A stretch of 5,588 nucleotides of DNA from Candidatus Dadabacteria bacterium (GCA_004356555.1 SMWY01000134.1:1-5588), one strand, 5' to 3'; positions 1 to 5,309 are shown, counted from the stretch's first letter. Notes: generated by a model from the letters alone, not told the origin. Numbers and translations are program-made.

Positions 1-1
1 A

Positions 2-328
2 ATGGGGATTATAGGTTATGACAATGCAAAAAAAGAATACGTAAATACCTGGATTGATACTATGGGAACCGGAATGATGAACGCAACTGGCAGCTATAAC
101 GCTGAGACTAAAACGATGACGGAAAAAGGGACATTCACTGATCCTATGACAGGCGAGCAGTCATTCAAAGGTGTCACCAAATTTATTGATGACAACCGTT
201 TCAACTATGAGATGTATATATCCAACCCCGACGGAACTGAATTTCGCAACATGGAAATAAATTACACAAAAAAGAAGCAGCCCTACCTAAAACAGCTATT
301 TGACTCCTTATCCAATCTTTTTAATTAG
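2..328 (+). CDS. DUF1579 family protein, C-terminal part (5' truncated by window edge)
   Basis: The visible 108 residues match the C-terminal half of the DUF1579 family. The G-Y-D-N-x-x-K-K-x-Y-V-x-T-W-I-D segment near residues 5-19, the M-G-T-G-M-M turn, the T-x-T-x-x-G-x-x-x-D-P-M-T-G repeat-like strand around residues 38-50 and the closing M-E-I-x-Y-T-K-K strand are family features. Members are usually clearly longer than this, so the ATG at position 2 is almost certainly internal and the gene begins left of the window. The family is predicted to be an all-beta fold; its biochemical role is unknown and I assign none. The gene ends in TAG about 115 bases before a strong terminator, with no other gene between, so it is probably the last gene of its transcript. 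Family confidence is good; function is unknown. Confidence 0.8.
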   Translation: MGIIGYDNAKKEYVNTWIDTMGTGMMNATGSYNAETKTMTEKGTFTDPMTGEQSFKGVTKFIDDNRFNYEMYISNPDGTEFRNMEINYTKKKQPYLKQLFDSLSNLFN

Positions 329-412
329 GTGGAACAAGGAGCTTTCTTATATCCCGTTTATTTCAAGAGATACCATTTTAATAAATAATGTGGTAGAATG
401 TTGTTAGTTATT

Positions 413-421
413 TGCTATATA
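413..421 (+). promoter_or_regulatory. Possible extended -10 promoter (TGC-TATATA)
   Basis: TG at 413-414, one base, then TATATA at 416-421 resembles an extended -10 element. No good -35 lies 16-18 bases upstream. An alternative pairing is TTGTTA (401-406) with TATATA (425-430), 18 bases apart. Either would start RNA at about 428-437, directly in front of the terminator hairpin, giving a transcript of only about 40-50 nt. The region is AT-rich, so chance matches are likely. Confidence 0.2.
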
Positions 422-431
422 TGATATATAG
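415..431. repeat. 17-bp perfect palindrome (8-bp arms, 1-base centre)
   Basis: CTATATAT (415-422), a central G (423) and ATATATAG (424-431) form a perfect inverted repeat with one unpaired base. It lies between the DUF1579 stop codon and the terminator and overlaps both possible -10 elements there. It could be an operator for a dimeric regulator. The arms are almost pure A/T, where palindromes arise easily, so significance is uncertain. Confidence 0.4.
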
Positions 432-442
432 AATTAGGTAGG

Positions 443-478
443 GGCCTCTCTTTAGTAAATAAAGAGGGGCCTTTTTTT
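443..478 (+). terminator. Strong rho-independent terminator
   Basis: A 12-bp stem pairs 443-454 with 460-471, with one G-U wobble (447 with 467), around a 5-nt loop GTAAA (455-459). It is followed at once by seven T residues (472-478). The base of the stem is GGCC/GGCC. The minus strand has no T-run after the stem, so it works in the plus direction only. It most likely ends the DUF1579 transcript and insulates the methyltransferase gene downstream. Confidence 0.9.
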
Positions 479-550
479 ATTGGTTGAGCTAAAAACACAT
501 CCCTCAAATATAAATCTCCTCTTAGTATTTCACCCAAGTAATTTATCCCA

Positions 551-567
551 TATAATATTTAACAGGA
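551..567 (+). promoter_or_regulatory. Promoter -10 and ribosome binding site of the methyltransferase gene
   Basis: A consensus TATAAT lies at 551-556 and predicts a start of transcription near 563. AGGA at 564-567 sits 8 bases before the ATG at 576, a normal Shine-Dalgarno spacing. The mRNA leader would be only about 13 nt, with the ribosome site at its very 5' end. No convincing -35 is seen (TTTCAC at 528-533 is poor), so the promoter may need an activator. Confidence 0.5.
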
Positions 568-575
568 ACTAAACT

Positions 576-1310
576 ATGAAGAACGCTCAATCTAAGAATA
601 CTGATCCACAAATACCAGAGGACATCTCAACCGAGATATTCATTAACAACTGGAGAATTTATAGGAAGATCATTGAGAATGACAATATGTCGCACAGAGA
701 GGGCTATGCCAAGTTGAGAGAGATCTTAATTGAGGAAATGAGGCGCCCGTTTATCTTCGTAGACCTCGCATGTGGAGATGCTTACTACTCTTCGAAGGTT
801 CTTCAGGATACTAAAGTCGAAAAATATATCGGGATCGATGTTTCAGAGGAGGCGCTTTCACTAGCAAAAGACGAATTCAGGGACACGAGTATAGAGGCCC
901 GTTTTTTAAGAGCAGATTTTATAAACTTTGCTGAAATTATAGATAAGCCTGCAGATGTAATATGGGTAGGATTCTCACTCCATCATCTTGATACGCCTGA
1001 TAAACTGCAGTTTATGAAAAAGGCCAAAAAAGCGCTCTCTAATGACGGCATATTTATAATATATGAGCCTATATTGCTAGAAGGCGAAGACAGGAGCATT
1101 TATTATAATAGATTTAAACAAACTTTTGATATTCACTGGTCAGGGCTTACCAAAGAAGAGGGGGAATTTCTGCTTGAGCATGTAAGAGAATCTGAAAAAC
1201 CTGAAACTTCAAAAGACTGGATTAAACTCGGGAATGAGGCCGGTTTCTCCAACGTTAAAAAAGTCTTTTCTGAAAAAACCGGCTTATACGAACTATTTAA
1301 ATTCAAGTAG
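576..1310 (+). CDS. Class I SAM-dependent methyltransferase
   Basis: This 244-residue protein has the ordered motifs of a Rossmann-fold methyltransferase (Methyltransf_12/25 type). Motif I, V-D-L-A-C-G-D (62-68), is the SAM-binding glycine loop. I-G-I-D-V-S (85-90) carries the acidic residue (D88) expected to hold the ribose hydroxyls. R-A-D (112-114) is the adenine-side acid. The strand A-D-V-I-W-V-G-F-S-L-H-H-L (126-138) is motif IV, and L-S-N-D-G-I-F-I-I-Y-E-P (154-165) is the post-I/motif VI strand. The first 55 or so residues form a helical N-terminal cap, and the stretch after residue 166 probably contributes to substrate binding. The substrate cannot be read from the sequence; the H-H-L and Y-E-P strands resemble small-molecule methyltransferases. 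There is no signal peptide, so it should be cytoplasmic. The first ATG is chosen because AGGA lies 8 bases upstream. The gene is monocistronic and convergent with the phosphotransferase gene 154 bases downstream. Confidence 0.9.
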   Translation: MKNAQSKNTDPQIPEDISTEIFINNWRIYRKIIENDNMSHREGYAKLREILIEEMRRPFIFVDLACGDAYYSSKVLQDTKVEKYIGIDVSEEALSLAKDEFRDTSIEARFLRADFINFAEIIDKPADVIWVGFSLHHLDTPDKLQFMKKAKKALSNDGIFIIYEPILLEGEDRSIYYNRFKQTFDIHWSGLTKEEGEFLLEHVRESEKPETSKDWIKLGNEAGFSNVKKVFSEKTGLYELFKFK

Positions 1311-1464
1311 TGCGCTAAATTTTATAAACAAGTCATCCTTTATAGTCTATGTAAAGTACTCTGTACCCGACGTAGGGAGTAACGCCGCATCAGGGAAGTT
1401 CATAGCCAACGTTTGCAACAAAGTTCCTTATATACGGGAGGAATACCAGGTCGTAATATGTTCT

Positions 1465-2541
1465 TCACTCAGGCAAGATTGATGCCGCGTCAATTTCAAC
1501 TGCGGATGCGAATGAACGGGTGAATATGGCCTCTGCAAGCTTCTGTGTACGGCCTTTAATGCCAATTATTTCCGTGTGGAAATGAACAGGGGTGCAAAGG
1601 AATGCTAGCGCGCCGAGTCTGAAATCATATATCGCGTCTTCCCAGGTGTAGTTAGAGATACCCTCTTGTAAAAGAGTATCATGCCATACCTTGAGAATTT
1701 GAAACTGATGCCCTTTTCGCTCCTTGGGGATCTCGCTTCCGCCCATAAGTCTGAAAACATCAAACGCCCCTATGTTTTTAATGGTAAGCTGCCAGTCCAA
1801 AATTAAGATTGCGCCCTCCTCCCCCGGTGGAGGAAACATTAGATTGTCTTCTCTTAGATCGAAATGAACAATTGTCCTGGGCCTTTTTAGAATCTTATCT
1901 TTTTTCCAGTCTAAAAAGCGGCCTAGTTTCTCACCAAGCTCAAGCCCACTATCGTCCAGACAATATCCGTAATGCTCTACAAATGAGGGCCATTTCTCTA
2001 TGTAATCCCAGGAAATGTCATTAAAATCCGGCATCCAGGCAATTTTTTCAAGCGCCTCATTGTTCCAGTACCTTGCCTGAAGCCTGGCAATCTCCTCCAC
2101 TGTCTTAATAACCTGCTGCTCATGCATACCCACTACCTGATCACCGGGAATGAAATGACTTAAATCTTCCATAACCATAGAGTAAGCGGGAGGTTGATCG
2201 ACTGCGTAGTATAATTTGGGGAGACGAATGGGAACGGTATCGGCAATTTCTCTATAAAAGCGGATTTCTCTTTGAAAAGCGTCCACCTCATCACCGAAAT
2301 CTTTGAATCCTCCTTCTTCAGGCTCAATTTTAACAACTACAGAGACGGGAGCGTCTTTTTCTTCAAAATCGTATTCAATTTTCACTTGCACAACGGAACT
2401 TAAAAAACCCTTCCCTTCACCAAGTATTTTTTTCTCAATTGATTTTACAGACGCTTCTTTTAGAACACCCCCCTCTCTAAGAGCGTGAGTTATCCACTGG
2501 GGAGTTATCTCTTCAACGTGCATGGGGTCTTTGATTGGCAT
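1465..2541 (-). CDS. Phosphotransferase, APH / ecdysteroid-kinase-like family
   Basis: This 358-residue protein has the aminoglycoside-phosphotransferase-like kinase fold. In order: a nucleotide loop G-E-G-K-G-F-L-S-S (41-49), the strand V-V-V-K (68-71) whose K71 is the likely ATP-phosphate lysine, a helix with E92/E98, a hinge V-M-E-D-L (123-127), the Brenner-type catalytic loop H-F-D-L-R-E-D-N (226-233; catalytic D228, metal ligand N233) and the metal-binding L-D-W-Q (D249). All key residues are present, so it is probably an active small-molecule kinase. The acceptor is unknown. The N-terminus M-P-x-x-x-x-x-x-V-E-E-I-T-P-Q-W-I-T resembles bacterial relatives of PF02958/PF01636, which supports this ATG, although no Shine-Dalgarno precedes it. 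The upstream TATAAT puts +1 at the ATG, so the mRNA looks leaderless. There is no evidence of a role in drug resistance; many such genes sit near lipid or CoA metabolism. Cytoplasmic and apparently monocistronic. Confidence 0.85.
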   Translation of the reverse strand: MPIKDPMHVEEITPQWITHALREGGVLKEASVKSIEKKILGEGKGFLSSVVQVKIEYDFEEKDAPVSVVVKIEPEEGGFKDFGDEVDAFQREIRFYREIADTVPIRLPKLYYAVDQPPAYSMVMEDLSHFIPGDQVVGMHEQQVIKTVEEIARLQARYWNNEALEKIAWMPDFNDISWDYIEKWPSFVEHYGYCLDDSGLELGEKLGRFLDWKKDKILKRPRTIVHFDLREDNLMFPPPGEEGAILILDWQLTIKNIGAFDVFRLMGGSEIPKERKGHQFQILKVWHDTLLQEGISNYTWEDAIYDFRLGALAFLCTPVHFHTEIIGIKGRTQKLAEAIFTRSFASAVEIDAASILPE

Positions 2542-2547
2542 AGTTTA

Positions 2548-2575
2548 ATTATATAGACCCATGCACAAGTTTCAA
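2548..2575 (-). promoter_or_regulatory. Promoter of the phosphotransferase gene; predicts a leaderless mRNA
   Basis: On the minus strand a perfect TATAAT (2553 to 2548) is preceded, after a 16-base spacer, by TTGAAA (2575 to 2570), five of six bases of the -35 consensus. Counting from the -10, +1 falls on position 2541, the A of the ATG. No Shine-Dalgarno sequence lies between the -10 and the ATG, which agrees with leaderless translation. Confidence 0.65.
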
Positions 2576-2584
2576 TTAGTGCAT
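2561..2584. repeat. Inverted repeat ATGCAC-N12-GTGCAT centred on the -35 box
   Basis: ATGCAC (2561-2566) and GTGCAT (2579-2584) are perfect 6-bp inverted arms 12 bases apart. The centre of symmetry coincides with the centre of the phosphotransferase -35 hexamer (2570-2575). This arrangement suits a repressor operator for a dimeric helix-turn-helix regulator. Six-base arms can occur by chance. Confidence 0.35.
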
Positions 2585-2659
2585 CTCTAAGCAAAAATAT
2601 ATTGCGATTGGCAATTCTTTACTCTAAGCCCGCTCCGGACTTTGAAAATCATCAGGAAT

Positions 2660-3088
2660 TTAATAGACCCCATTAAACGGGTTAAACTCAAGCTCATTTG
2701 AGTTACGCTTGCCCACGGCTTCAAAATCAATGAGCTTTACTTGCCGCTTCCTATTCTTAGCCCTGCTCATCATATCATGCTCCATAGTGCCTTCTTTGAG
2801 CTTGTGGGTAAAAACAATAACCAGATCAATCTGGTGTTCCTGGAGCATTAATTGGTTTCTTCTGAACCAGGCACTATGACCGTAAGCTTTGTTAGCAGGA
2901 TGGATTATGCGGTCTATACCGAGATCCCTGCAGGTCCTCTCGGCTACAGCTTCAGGCCCAGGCTCTCCTCCGTGTATTATCAGGAGCTTCTGGCCGTGAA
3001 TCCTGCACCACCTGTAAAGCATCACTATTTCATCTTGAACGACAAGGTCGAAATTCCAGCTTGGAGAACCGCAAATAATCACTCGCAT
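2660..3088 (-). CDS. SLOG-superfamily DUF2493 (YAcAr/YspA-type) nucleotide-ligand-binding protein
   Basis: This 142-residue protein has the DprA/LOG-like Rossmann fold of DUF2493. The first strand and loop read M-R-V-I-I-C-G-S-P-S-W (1-11), matching the family's G-S-R-x-W. The phosphate-binding loop is H-G-G-E-P-G-P-E (39-46), where relatives usually have H-G-x-A-R-G-A-D. H-P-A (63-65), R-N-Q at 77-79 and the G-T-x-x-x-x-x-x-x-A segment at 100-110 complete the family pattern. Members are predicted to sense or bind nucleotide-derived ligands such as ADP-ribose derivatives; enzymatic activity is unproven. The start at 3088 is preferred because AGGG lies 9 bases upstream and residue 1 opens the first beta strand. 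An in-frame ATG at 3127 would add 13 residues unlike the family and has no ribosome site. The C-terminus after about residue 122 is a short polar tail. The neighbours suggest no partner. Confidence 0.8.
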   Translation of the reverse strand: MRVIICGSPSWNFDLVVQDEIVMLYRWCRIHGQKLLIIHGGEPGPEAVAERTCRDLGIDRIIHPANKAYGHSAWFRRNQLMLQEHQIDLVIVFTHKLKEGTMEHDMMSRAKNRKRQVKLIDFEAVGKRNSNELEFNPFNGVY

Positions 3089-3097
3089 TTTTTTTAT

Positions 3098-3101
3098 CCC
3101 T
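3098..3101 (-). promoter_or_regulatory. Ribosome binding site deciding the SLOG gene start
   Basis: On the minus strand AGGG (3101 to 3098) is followed by a 9-base A-rich spacer and the ATG at 3088. The alternative ATG at 3127 has no such site, so this element favours the shorter protein. Confidence 0.5.
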
Positions 3102-3189
3102 GCACCCCTACAGAGAAAAAAACGCATATTGGCTAGATCAACACATTAGAGCCTAATCTTCCGCCAGCGGTTTATTTATGATACATAGA

Positions 3190-3198
3190 TATATAGCA
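3190..3198 (-). promoter_or_regulatory. Possible extended -10 promoter of the SLOG gene
   Basis: On the minus strand TG (3198-3197), C, then TATATA (3195 to 3190) forms an extended -10-like element, giving a leader of about 95 nt before the ATG at 3088. The -35 region is poor. The surrounding 12 bases TTTGCTATATAT (3200 to 3189) are identical to 411-422 on the plus strand, where a similar promoter-like site lies. Confidence 0.25.
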
Positions 3199-3295
3199 AA
3201 TTAATAGAGAGTAAGTAAGAGGTGCCGCTCTTTTTCCAAGTCATAGTCCCCGCGATATTACCTCGGATATATTATTTACGGGAAACGGTGCCTAA

Positions 3296-3454
3296 GATAC
3301 CATAATCGACGCTAACTCTATTGACAGAGTTTGTCATATAATCGGCGGCGGTTGCTCTATAGCTCCTGCAAATACTGCAGGTACAGCGTTTCCACTTTAC
3401 TTGCTGATTCCGGCATTAATATTTTTAAGAAGGCTGAGACGAGGTTTCAAATAA
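3296..3454 (+). pseudogene. Start-less remnant encoding a C-terminal sorting-type tail (Gly-Gly-Gly-Cys, hydrophobic helix, Arg cluster)
   Basis: After a TAA at 3293 the plus frame stays open for 52 codons to a TAA at 3452. It contains no ATG or GTG, and its only TTG lies inside the hydrophobic segment, so it cannot start as a normal gene. Its end has the layout of a C-terminal protein-sorting signal: I-G-G-G-C-S (3341-3358), a short Ala/Thr/Pro linker, a hydrophobic span F-P-L-Y-L-L-I-P-A-L-I-F-L (3389-3427) and R-R-L-R-R (3428-3442) just before the stop. Tails of this shape (GlyGly-CTERM, MYXO-CTERM, JDVT-CTERM and others) anchor exported proteins until a membrane protease acts near the Gly/Cys site. 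I see no body of such a protein upstream, so this looks like the 3' end of a deleted or decayed gene. The TAA directly abuts the stop of the convergent minus-strand gene at 3455. Chance coding of this pattern is possible. Confidence 0.4.
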
Positions 3455-3943
3455 TTAATTCTGTGTATGAAGCGGCTCTGTTACATTTAGTTTCAAAAAG
3501 AAAGATGAGGCATTAAAAGAAGCCGGGATCTCGCCCTCTAAAACTCGGGCGTCAAAAGTAATTAAATTTAAAGTTGACACGGGGTTTGATACCTGCATGA
3601 CAGCGCCCGACGACCCTTTTTCGCCGAGCACGGATAGTGTGCCGCTTGGAGGATCAGCTTTGTAAGTGGAGGAATTCTTCTCCCACATCTCTACAAAGGT
3701 TCCCACGAGAAAATGCCCAACTTCCCTTGTGGACCCAAGAAAGTAAAAGGTTACAATCGGGGTCCCGTTAAGGGTTAGCTTTCCGTCCTTAAAAGTCCCC
3801 GTATTGCCCGTTATTATAAATTGATACCGAAGGTTCTTTGAATCGTCGATAACATGGTTTTGCGCTTGTGCGAATGAGGCACTCAGAAATAAAATCAATA
3901 CTATAGATATAGACAGATAAGTTTTATGTCTGATCATATTCAT
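3455..3943 (-). CDS. Secreted protein of unknown function, diverged paralogue of the protein at 4787-5254
   Basis: This 162-residue protein begins with a Sec signal peptide: basic M-N-M-I-R-H-K, a hydrophobic core (about 10-23), and a probable cleavage after S-F-A-Q-A (residue 27). It should be a soluble periplasmic protein; no lipobox cysteine is present. The mature part aligns along its whole length with the protein encoded upstream in the same operon. Shared positions are G-T-F-x-x-G-x-L-T-L (49-58), W87, A-D-P-P-x-x-T-L-S-x-L-G (96-107) and R-V-L-x-G-E-x-P-x-S-F (133-143). The paralogue's F-S-D-R-P motif is replaced here by F-L-G-S-T-R (68-73), so any function that depends on it may differ. 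Its ATG overlaps the ModA-like stop codon by four bases (ATGA), which indicates translational coupling. I recognise no characterised family. A second ATG two codons downstream would barely change the product. Confidence 0.8.
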   Translation of the reverse strand: MNMIRHKTYLSISIVLILFLSASFAQAQNHVIDDSKNLRYQFIITGNTGTFKDGKLTLNGTPIVTFYFLGSTREVGHFLVGTFVEMWEKNSSTYKADPPSGTLSVLGEKGSSGAVMQVSNPVSTLNLITFDARVLEGEIPASFNASSFFLKLNVTEPLHTQN

Positions 3944-4734
3944 TGATTTATCTCTTCCACACTGGTTATTCCATAACCTGATGAGATTAGCACATTACGT
4001 GCTGTGTCAGTCTCGATAAATTTTATCCATTTCTGTGAAGCCGCAGCATTCCCGTTTTTAAGGGCGACCTGTGCCTGTTTGATAGGATTATGCATACGCG
4101 AGGGAACGATCCATGCTTTTGTTTTCTCCTCATCGTTAAGGTCAGCATAAGCTATAAGTCCAGCCTCAACCTCTCCTGACTCAACCATCTGAAGAGTCTT
4201 GACCACATTATCGCCATAAACCAATTGACTCTGTACCTGTTCATAAATTCCGAGTTTTTTAAGTGTCTCTTTCGCAGCAACACCATATGGAGATTCCTTT
4301 GGGTTTGCGACCGCAAGCTTGGAAAAACCGCCCGGTACAAGAAGGTCTAATCCACTGTGAGTAAGCTCCTTCCCTTTAGCGTAAAGAGCGAGAGTGCCGA
4401 GCGCATATATCACGGGGTTACCATCTGTGTAGCCCTCTTTTTGTAGAATGACCGGGTAATTCGTATTAGCCGACATGTATACGTCAAACTGTGAGCCCTT
4501 TTTTATCATCTGTAAAAGAGCTTCGCTTGAATCGCTCGCAATTTTAATTGGAATGCCTGTCAGAGTAGTAAACTCCTTTCCTAGCTGTTCTGCAGTCGGA
4601 GCGAAATCAGCAGCCACGGCAAGATTTAGCGTCTCGGTCTGTCCTACGTTTTCCTGAGTATTTTCATCGGCACTAGTGAAAACGGCCCCAAGTCCCAATA
4701 GCATCGTAAATGTAAGAAGTAGTTGTTTTAGCAT
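3940..4734 (-). CDS. modA: Periplasmic substrate-binding protein, molybdate-type (ModA-like)
   Basis: This 264-residue protein has the length and order of motifs of ModA, the periplasmic molybdate/tungstate-binding component of ABC importers. A signal peptide (about 1-22, cleavage near T-S-A/D) is followed by a low-complexity linker. The binding fold begins with L-N-L-A-V-A-A-D-F-A (36-45). S-D-S-S-E-A (67-72) is the second ligand loop. F-D-V-Y-M-S-A-N (83-90), A-N-P-K-E-S-P-Y-G (143-151) and G-D-N-V-V-K-T-L-Q-M-V-E-S-G-E (174-188) with A-G-L-I-A-Y-A-D (191-198) form the hinge and second lobe. The first loop has A-A-D-F rather than the E. coli A-A-S, as in the A-A-N-F branch of the family, so the anion preference is unproven. 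AAGGGG lies 5 bases before the ATG. No modB or modC is visible; the gene is flanked by two paralogous secreted proteins and overlaps the downstream one by four bases. Confidence 0.85.
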   Translation of the reverse strand: MLKQLLLTFTMLLGLGAVFTSADENTQENVGQTETLNLAVAADFAPTAEQLGKEFTTLTGIPIKIASDSSEALLQMIKKGSQFDVYMSANTNYPVILQKEGYTDGNPVIYALGTLALYAKGKELTHSGLDLLVPGGFSKLAVANPKESPYGVAAKETLKKLGIYEQVQSQLVYGDNVVKTLQMVESGEVEAGLIAYADLNDEEKTKAWIVPSRMHNPIKQAQVALKNGNAAASQKWIKFIETDTARNVLISSGYGITSVEEINQ

Positions 4735-4786
4735 AATATCCCCTTGTTCATGTTTTTCTGCTACACGTTTTTTACCTTCTAGCTGT

Positions 4787-5254
4787 CTAATTGTTCACAG
4801 CTGTAGGAAATGCGTCTATAAACAGTGTAGAATTCCCAAATGACTTTGGCATCTCACCCTGAAGAACCCGGACCTTAAAAGAAATAGAGCCCTCTTTCAC
4901 TTTTACATCCGGATTTGAAAGCTCCACCACAATGTTATTTGCTCCGTCTTTACCTAAGATTGAGAGTGTAGCGTTCGGCGGGTCAGCGCGGGGGCTGTCA
5001 GACCCCTTGTCCCATCCCTGTACAAACACTTCGATACTCAACATGCCGGATAGTCTTGCGGGGCGGTCTGAAAAATAAACCACAAGCGGCACATCTTTGA
5101 GTGTAAGCCTACCGTTTTCAAAAGTGCCCGATTTAGCGCTTAGAGTGTATAAGAACTTTGGCGCGTCAACTTCGTTTATCACAGGATTTGCCTGAGCTAA
5201 TACTACGCCCATGCTGAATATAGTTGTCATGAATAACAATAAAATTAATCTCAC
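4787..5254 (-). CDS. Secreted protein of unknown function with F-S-D-R-P motif; first gene of the modA-like operon
   Basis: This 155-residue protein starts with GTG, supported by AGGAGG 8 bases upstream. A Sec signal peptide (M-R, then a hydrophobic core at 3-19) probably ends after V-L-A-Q-A (residue 22), which makes it periplasmic. The mature part is beta-rich and conserved in pattern: L-S-A-K-S-G-T-F-x-x-G-x-L-T-L (38-52), V-V-Y-F-S-D-R-P (58-65), V-Q-G-W-D-K-G (78-84), A-D-P-P-N-A-T-L-S-I-L (90-100), R-V-L-Q-G-E-M-P-K-S-F-G (129-140) and a final F-I-D-A-F-P. I recall uncharacterised proteobacterial proteins with similar F-S-D-R-P segments, but no function. Its stop lies 52 bases before the ModA-like start, and a paralogue follows ModA, so all three are probably co-transcribed and may act together in the periplasm. 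Confidence 0.8.
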   Translation of the reverse strand: MRLILLLFMTTIFSMGVVLAQANPVINEVDAPKFLYTLSAKSGTFENGRLTLKDVPLVVYFSDRPARLSGMLSIEVFVQGWDKGSDSPRADPPNATLSILGKDGANNIVVELSNPDVKVKEGSISFKVRVLQGEMPKSFGNSTLFIDAFPTAVNN

Positions 5255-5262
5255 AGGTACAC

Positions 5263-5268
5263 CCTCCT
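5263..5268 (-). promoter_or_regulatory. Consensus ribosome binding site fixing a GTG start
   Basis: On the minus strand AGGAGG (5268 to 5263) lies 8 bases before the GTG at 5254. It is the strongest Shine-Dalgarno sequence in the window. It settles the non-ATG start of the first operon gene, which also opens its signal peptide exactly. Confidence 0.85.
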
Positions 5269-5309
5269 AAAATGGTTTTGTAAAGTTAAATGCTTGCTGT
5301 CTTTGCAAT

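Larger units (their letters stand above)
3089..3295. other. Intergenic stretch without a recognisable gene
   Basis: This is the first part of the 366-base gap between the SLOG start and the next intact gene. All plus-strand frames are broken by frequent stops (for example TAA at 3212 and 3293 in the frame of the downstream remnant) and no ribosome site with a sensible frame is seen. It probably holds the SLOG leader and promoter. A small CCGC/GCGG inverted repeat at 3161-3170 and a weak AAGAG/CTCTT hairpin at 3217-3232 followed by T residues are visible but not convincing. Confidence 0.5.

Noticed and set aside
1234..1482. Plus-strand frame of 82 codons across the methyltransferase 3' end and the convergent gap
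   Set aside because: Its first part is an out-of-frame shadow of the methyltransferase gene. There is no start site of quality and no recognisable protein pattern in the gap (1311-1464).
2601..2615. ATTGC/GCAAT hairpin followed on the minus strand by an A/T-rich run, a possible terminator for the SLOG gene
   Set aside because: The stem has only five pairs, three of them A-T, and the T-run is interrupted, so it is too weak to call.
3089..3127. N-terminal extension of the SLOG protein starting at 3127
   Set aside because: There is no Shine-Dalgarno sequence there, and the 13 added residues do not fit a family whose members begin directly with the first beta strand. AGGG favours the start at 3088.
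3217..3236. AAGAG/CTCTT hairpin plus T-run on the plus strand
   Set aside because: A five-pair weak stem with a short T-run and no upstream plus-strand gene that would need a terminator.
3321..3342. TTGACA (3321-3326) and TATAAT (3337-3342), both consensus hexamers on the plus strand, with a TGACA/TGTCA inverted repeat
   Set aside because: The spacer is only 10 bases, too short for a promoter, and the inverted repeat has just 5-bp arms. No gene with a start codon follows on the plus strand.
3331..3516. Plus-strand frame starting with TTG, 61 codons
   Set aside because: It lacks a ribosome site, runs antisense into the secreted-protein gene, and has no family-like pattern. The sorting-type tail is in a different frame.
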